From contig OZ241339.1 in the NCBI GenBank assembly GCA_965200235.1, forward strand, positions 1 to 64,000: a stretch of 64,000 nt of DNA. Direction: 5' to 3'. Shown piece by piece: positions 62,166 to 64,000 of the stretch. The translations under genes were made by a program, and so were the position numbers. Each line of letters opens with the position of its first letter. Positions within the stretch are counted from its first letter, which is position 1. The notes beneath the pieces are model-generated. The model searched no databases. It worked only from the letters and a program-made list of their open reading frames with translations, and was not told the origin of the DNA. This stretch comes from Azotimanducus chitobiosivorans. GTDB taxonomy: Bacteria; Pseudomonadota; Gammaproteobacteria; Pseudomonadales; Azotimanducaceae.

Positions 62166-62768
62166 ATGGCAACTGCGACAGGCATGCGTGAACGCTTCCT
62201 TGATGAAGTCCGATCCGAACTCGCCAAAGAGCTCGGTCTCAGTAATCTTATGGCAGTGCCTCGCATCGAAAAAGTCACTGTCAACATGGGCGTGGTCAAG
62301 CCAACCGGTCAACCGGCGGCGAGTCCGCGTGCCGGGCAAGCAGGCCGAGAAGGCAAGTCCGAAGACCGCAACGTCCTTGACAACGCCATGCGTGACTTGC
62401 GCCAGATCACCGGGCAGCAGCCAATGGTCACGCGCGCGCGCAAATCTGAAGCGGGCTTTAAGATTCGTGAAGGCATGCCGCTTGGCTGCAAGGTGACACT
62501 GAGGTCGAGGCGCATGTACGAATTCCTTGACCGCCTGGTTGGCATTGCGATTCCAAGGGTGCGCGATTTTCGTGGCTTGAATCCTCGCTCCATGGACGGG
62601 CAGGGCAACTTTTCCATGGGGCTTGGCGAGCAGATCGTGTTTCCAGAGATCGACTACGACAAGATCGACCGCATTCGCGGGCTTGACATCACCATCACAA
62701 CTTCGGCCACGAACGACGCCGACGGGCTTGCGCTCCTGCGCGCCCTCAAGTTCCCGATTCGCGCCTAA
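62166..62768 (+). CDS. rplE: 50S ribosomal protein L5, with internal insertion
   Basis: A 200-residue L5 with VPRIEKVTVNMGVV, TRARKSEAGFKIREGMPLG and the C-terminal DYDKIDRIRGLDITITT. Compared with the usual about 179 residues it has roughly 20 extra residues after NMGVV (about 43-65, rich in Gly, Pro, Ala, Arg), in a loop before the LDNA segment. L5 binds 5S rRNA. The ATG at 62166 follows rplX by 13 bp. Confidence 0.95.
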   Translation: MATATGMRERFLDEVRSELAKELGLSNLMAVPRIEKVTVNMGVVKPTGQPAASPRAGQAGREGKSEDRNVLDNAMRDLRQITGQQPMVTRARKSEAGFKIREGMPLGCKVTLRSRRMYEFLDRLVGIAIPRVRDFRGLNPRSMDGQGNFSMGLGEQIVFPEIDYDKIDRIRGLDITITTSATNDADGLALLRALKFPIRA

Positions 62769-62802
62769 GTTGAACGAACGAGCAGAGTAACGAGAGGCAT
62801 CA

Positions 62803-63108
62803 ATGGCGAAGAAATCAATGATTGCACGTGAGCGCAAACGTGAGCGCACCGTTGCCAAGTACGAGGAGCGGCGAAAGGCGCTCAAAGCGATTATCGGCGA
62901 TCGCTCAAAGCCGCTTGAAGAAGTCATGTCGGCAAGTTTCGACTTGCAGAAGCTGCCGAGGAACGCGAGTCCGGTCCGGCTCAGAACCCGTTGCGGGCAA
63001 ACTGGTCGCCCTCGTGCGGTGTATCGCCGCTTCGGCCTCGGTCGCACCAAGCTTCGCGAAGCAGCCATGCGCGGCGATGTGCCTGGGCTCGTGAAGTCGA
63101 GTTGGTAG
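62803..63108 (+). CDS. rpsN: 30S ribosomal protein S14
   Basis: A 101-residue S14 of the long, zinc-free type: MAKKSMIARERKRERTVAKY and RTRCGQTGRPRAVYRRFGLGR, lacking the CxxC pairs. It follows rplE by 34 bp. Confidence 0.96.
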   Translation: MAKKSMIARERKRERTVAKYEERRKALKAIIGDRSKPLEEVMSASFDLQKLPRNASPVRLRTRCGQTGRPRAVYRRFGLGRTKLREAAMRGDVPGLVKSSW

Positions 63109-63122
63109 TTCGGAGTGCTTAG

Positions 63123-63515
63123 ATGAGTATGCAAGACCCCATCGCCGACTATTTGACACGCATTCGCAACGCGCAAAGCGCGGGCCATGTGCAGGTGTCC
63201 ATGCCCTCATCGCGCATGAAGCTGGCGATGACTAAAGTGCTGAAGGAAGAAGGGTATGTCGGAGATTTTCATGTCAGTGAAGATGCCAAGCCGCAACTGA
63301 CCATTGAGCTCCGCTACCACGAAGGCCGGCCGGTCATTGAGGAGATCAAGCGCCAGAGCCGGCCAGGGCTGCGTATCTACCGCGGGCGAGACGGCCTCCC
63401 TTACGTGCGGAGCGGCCTTGGCGTGGCGCTTGTGAGCACATCGAAAGGCATCATGACCGACATGAACGCACGGCGCTTGGGTGTCGGCGGCGAAGTCGTG
63501 TGTACGGTGTTCTAG
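63123..63515 (+). CDS. rpsH: 30S ribosomal protein S8
   Basis: A 130-residue S8 with MQDPIADYLTRIRNAQSAGH and the C-terminal STSKGIMTDMNARRLGVGGE. It binds 16S helix 21; in E. coli it also represses the spc operon. Confidence 0.96.
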   Translation: MSMQDPIADYLTRIRNAQSAGHVQVSMPSSRMKLAMTKVLKEEGYVGDFHVSEDAKPQLTIELRYHEGRPVIEEIKRQSRPGLRIYRGRDGLPYVRSGLGVALVSTSKGIMTDMNARRLGVGGEVVCTVF

Positions 63516-63550
63516 CGGCACGATACGGACACGAAAGGAGAGTACGAAGC

Positions 63551-64000
63551 ATGTCTCGAGTCGCAAAGATGCCAGTCAAGATTCCGCAAGGGGTGTCGGT
63601 GGACACCGCTGGCGACGAGATTCTTGTCAAAGGGCCGGGCGGTGAGTTGCGCCAAGCCATTTCGCGAGCGCACGTTGAAGTCGAGGTGCGCGGCAGCGAG
63701 GCGCATGTGGTGGCTATTGGCACGAGCCGTGCGTCGAGAGCACTTGCCGGCACCGCACGCTCGCTCATCGACAGCATGGTGACTGGCGTCACCAAAGGCT
63801 TTGAAAAAGCGCTTGAATTGCAAGGCGTTGGCTACCGGGCCGCGAAGCAGGGCAAGCAACTTGTCATGCAGCTCGGCTTCTCTCATCCGATTGCCTATGA
63901 TCCGCCGGTAGGTATCGACATCGATACACCCACGCAAACGAGCATCCTTGTGCGCGGTGCGGATAAGCAGCGTGTTGGCCAGGTGGCAGCGGAGCTGCGC
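63551..64000 (+). CDS. rplF: 50S ribosomal protein L6, N-terminal part
   Basis: About 150 residues are present before the right edge. MSRVAKMPVKIPQGVSVD, then GVTKGFEKALELQGVGYRA are typical of L6. GGAG lies upstream of the ATG. The gene continues outside the window. Confidence 0.95.
   Translation, partial: MSRVAKMPVKIPQGVSVDTAGDEILVKGPGGELRQAISRAHVEVEVRGSEAHVVAIGTSRASRALAGTARSLIDSMVTGVTKGFEKALELQGVGYRAAKQGKQLVMQLGFSHPIAYDPPVGIDIDTPTQTSILVRGADKQRVGQVAAELR

Overview
The window reads as chromosomal DNA of a gammaproteobacterium of moderately high G+C. The S10 ribosomal protein operon order, dapF-xerC-yigB and cpdA-parE-parC neighbourhoods, EpmA next to EF-P, an LptM-type lipoprotein before lysA, GlnK, and a 23S-type rRNA unit with tRNA-Ile(GAT) and tRNA-Ala(TGC) all fit that class. 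Two large TonB-dependent receptors, an acyl-CoA dehydrogenase, a CaiB/BaiF CoA-transferase and a lipoprotein amidohydrolase suggest an aerobic heterotroph. I cannot name the genus.

Layout. 1-13.2 kb: a left-truncated nrdA, nadK, a molybdenum-enzyme maturation pair (MocA-like plus XdhC), a rhomboid protease, a REP-associated transposase, a CoA-transferase, ssb, uppP, a MerR-TPR protein and feoAB. This part is studded with a short GGGACAGGCACC repeat. 13.6-21.4 kb: efp-epmA, cpdA-parE-parC, a decayed IS4-type transposase and an EthD protein. 21.5-23.5 kb: a lipoprotein amidohydrolase. 23.5-28.5 kb: an rRNA unit with promoter, tRNA-Ile, tRNA-Ala, 23S and 5S but no 16S. Its 23S gene is split by two related group I introns, the first carrying a LAGLIDADG endonuclease gene. 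28.6-36 kb: birA, vsr, comM, torF-glnK behind a sigma-54-like promoter, thrC, yigB and xerC. 36-40 kb: dapF, lysA, lptM and argH. 40-47.5 kb: a TonB receptor with a G10 tract and a MacAB-like efflux operon. 47.5-50.7 kb: an accessory cluster (Phd/VapC-like pair, secreted orphan, ABC-type ATPase plus PIN protein). 50.7-55.8 kb: flavodoxin, acyl-CoA dehydrogenase and a second TonB receptor. 55.9-64 kb: S10 operon from rpsJ into rplF.

The most striking features are mobile or selfish. (1) Two sister group I introns sit after 23S positions U1917 and U1931 (E. coli numbering), leaving a 14-nt exon between them and interrupting the I-CeuI target. In both cases I can pair the 5' exon with an internal guide ending in a U.G wobble. 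(2) At least four non-coding inverted-repeat elements (156-309 bp) lie between CTAG tetranucleotides. Three abut the TAG stop codon of a gene (a membrane protein gene, xerC, rpsC) and a fifth, partial end abuts the feoB TAG stop. One lies inside the S10 operon and one between feoA and its Fur box. (3) The GGGACAGGCACC repeats, with a RayT-type transposase, are confined to the first 20 kb.

All calls come from reading the sequence. No database search or folding program was run.
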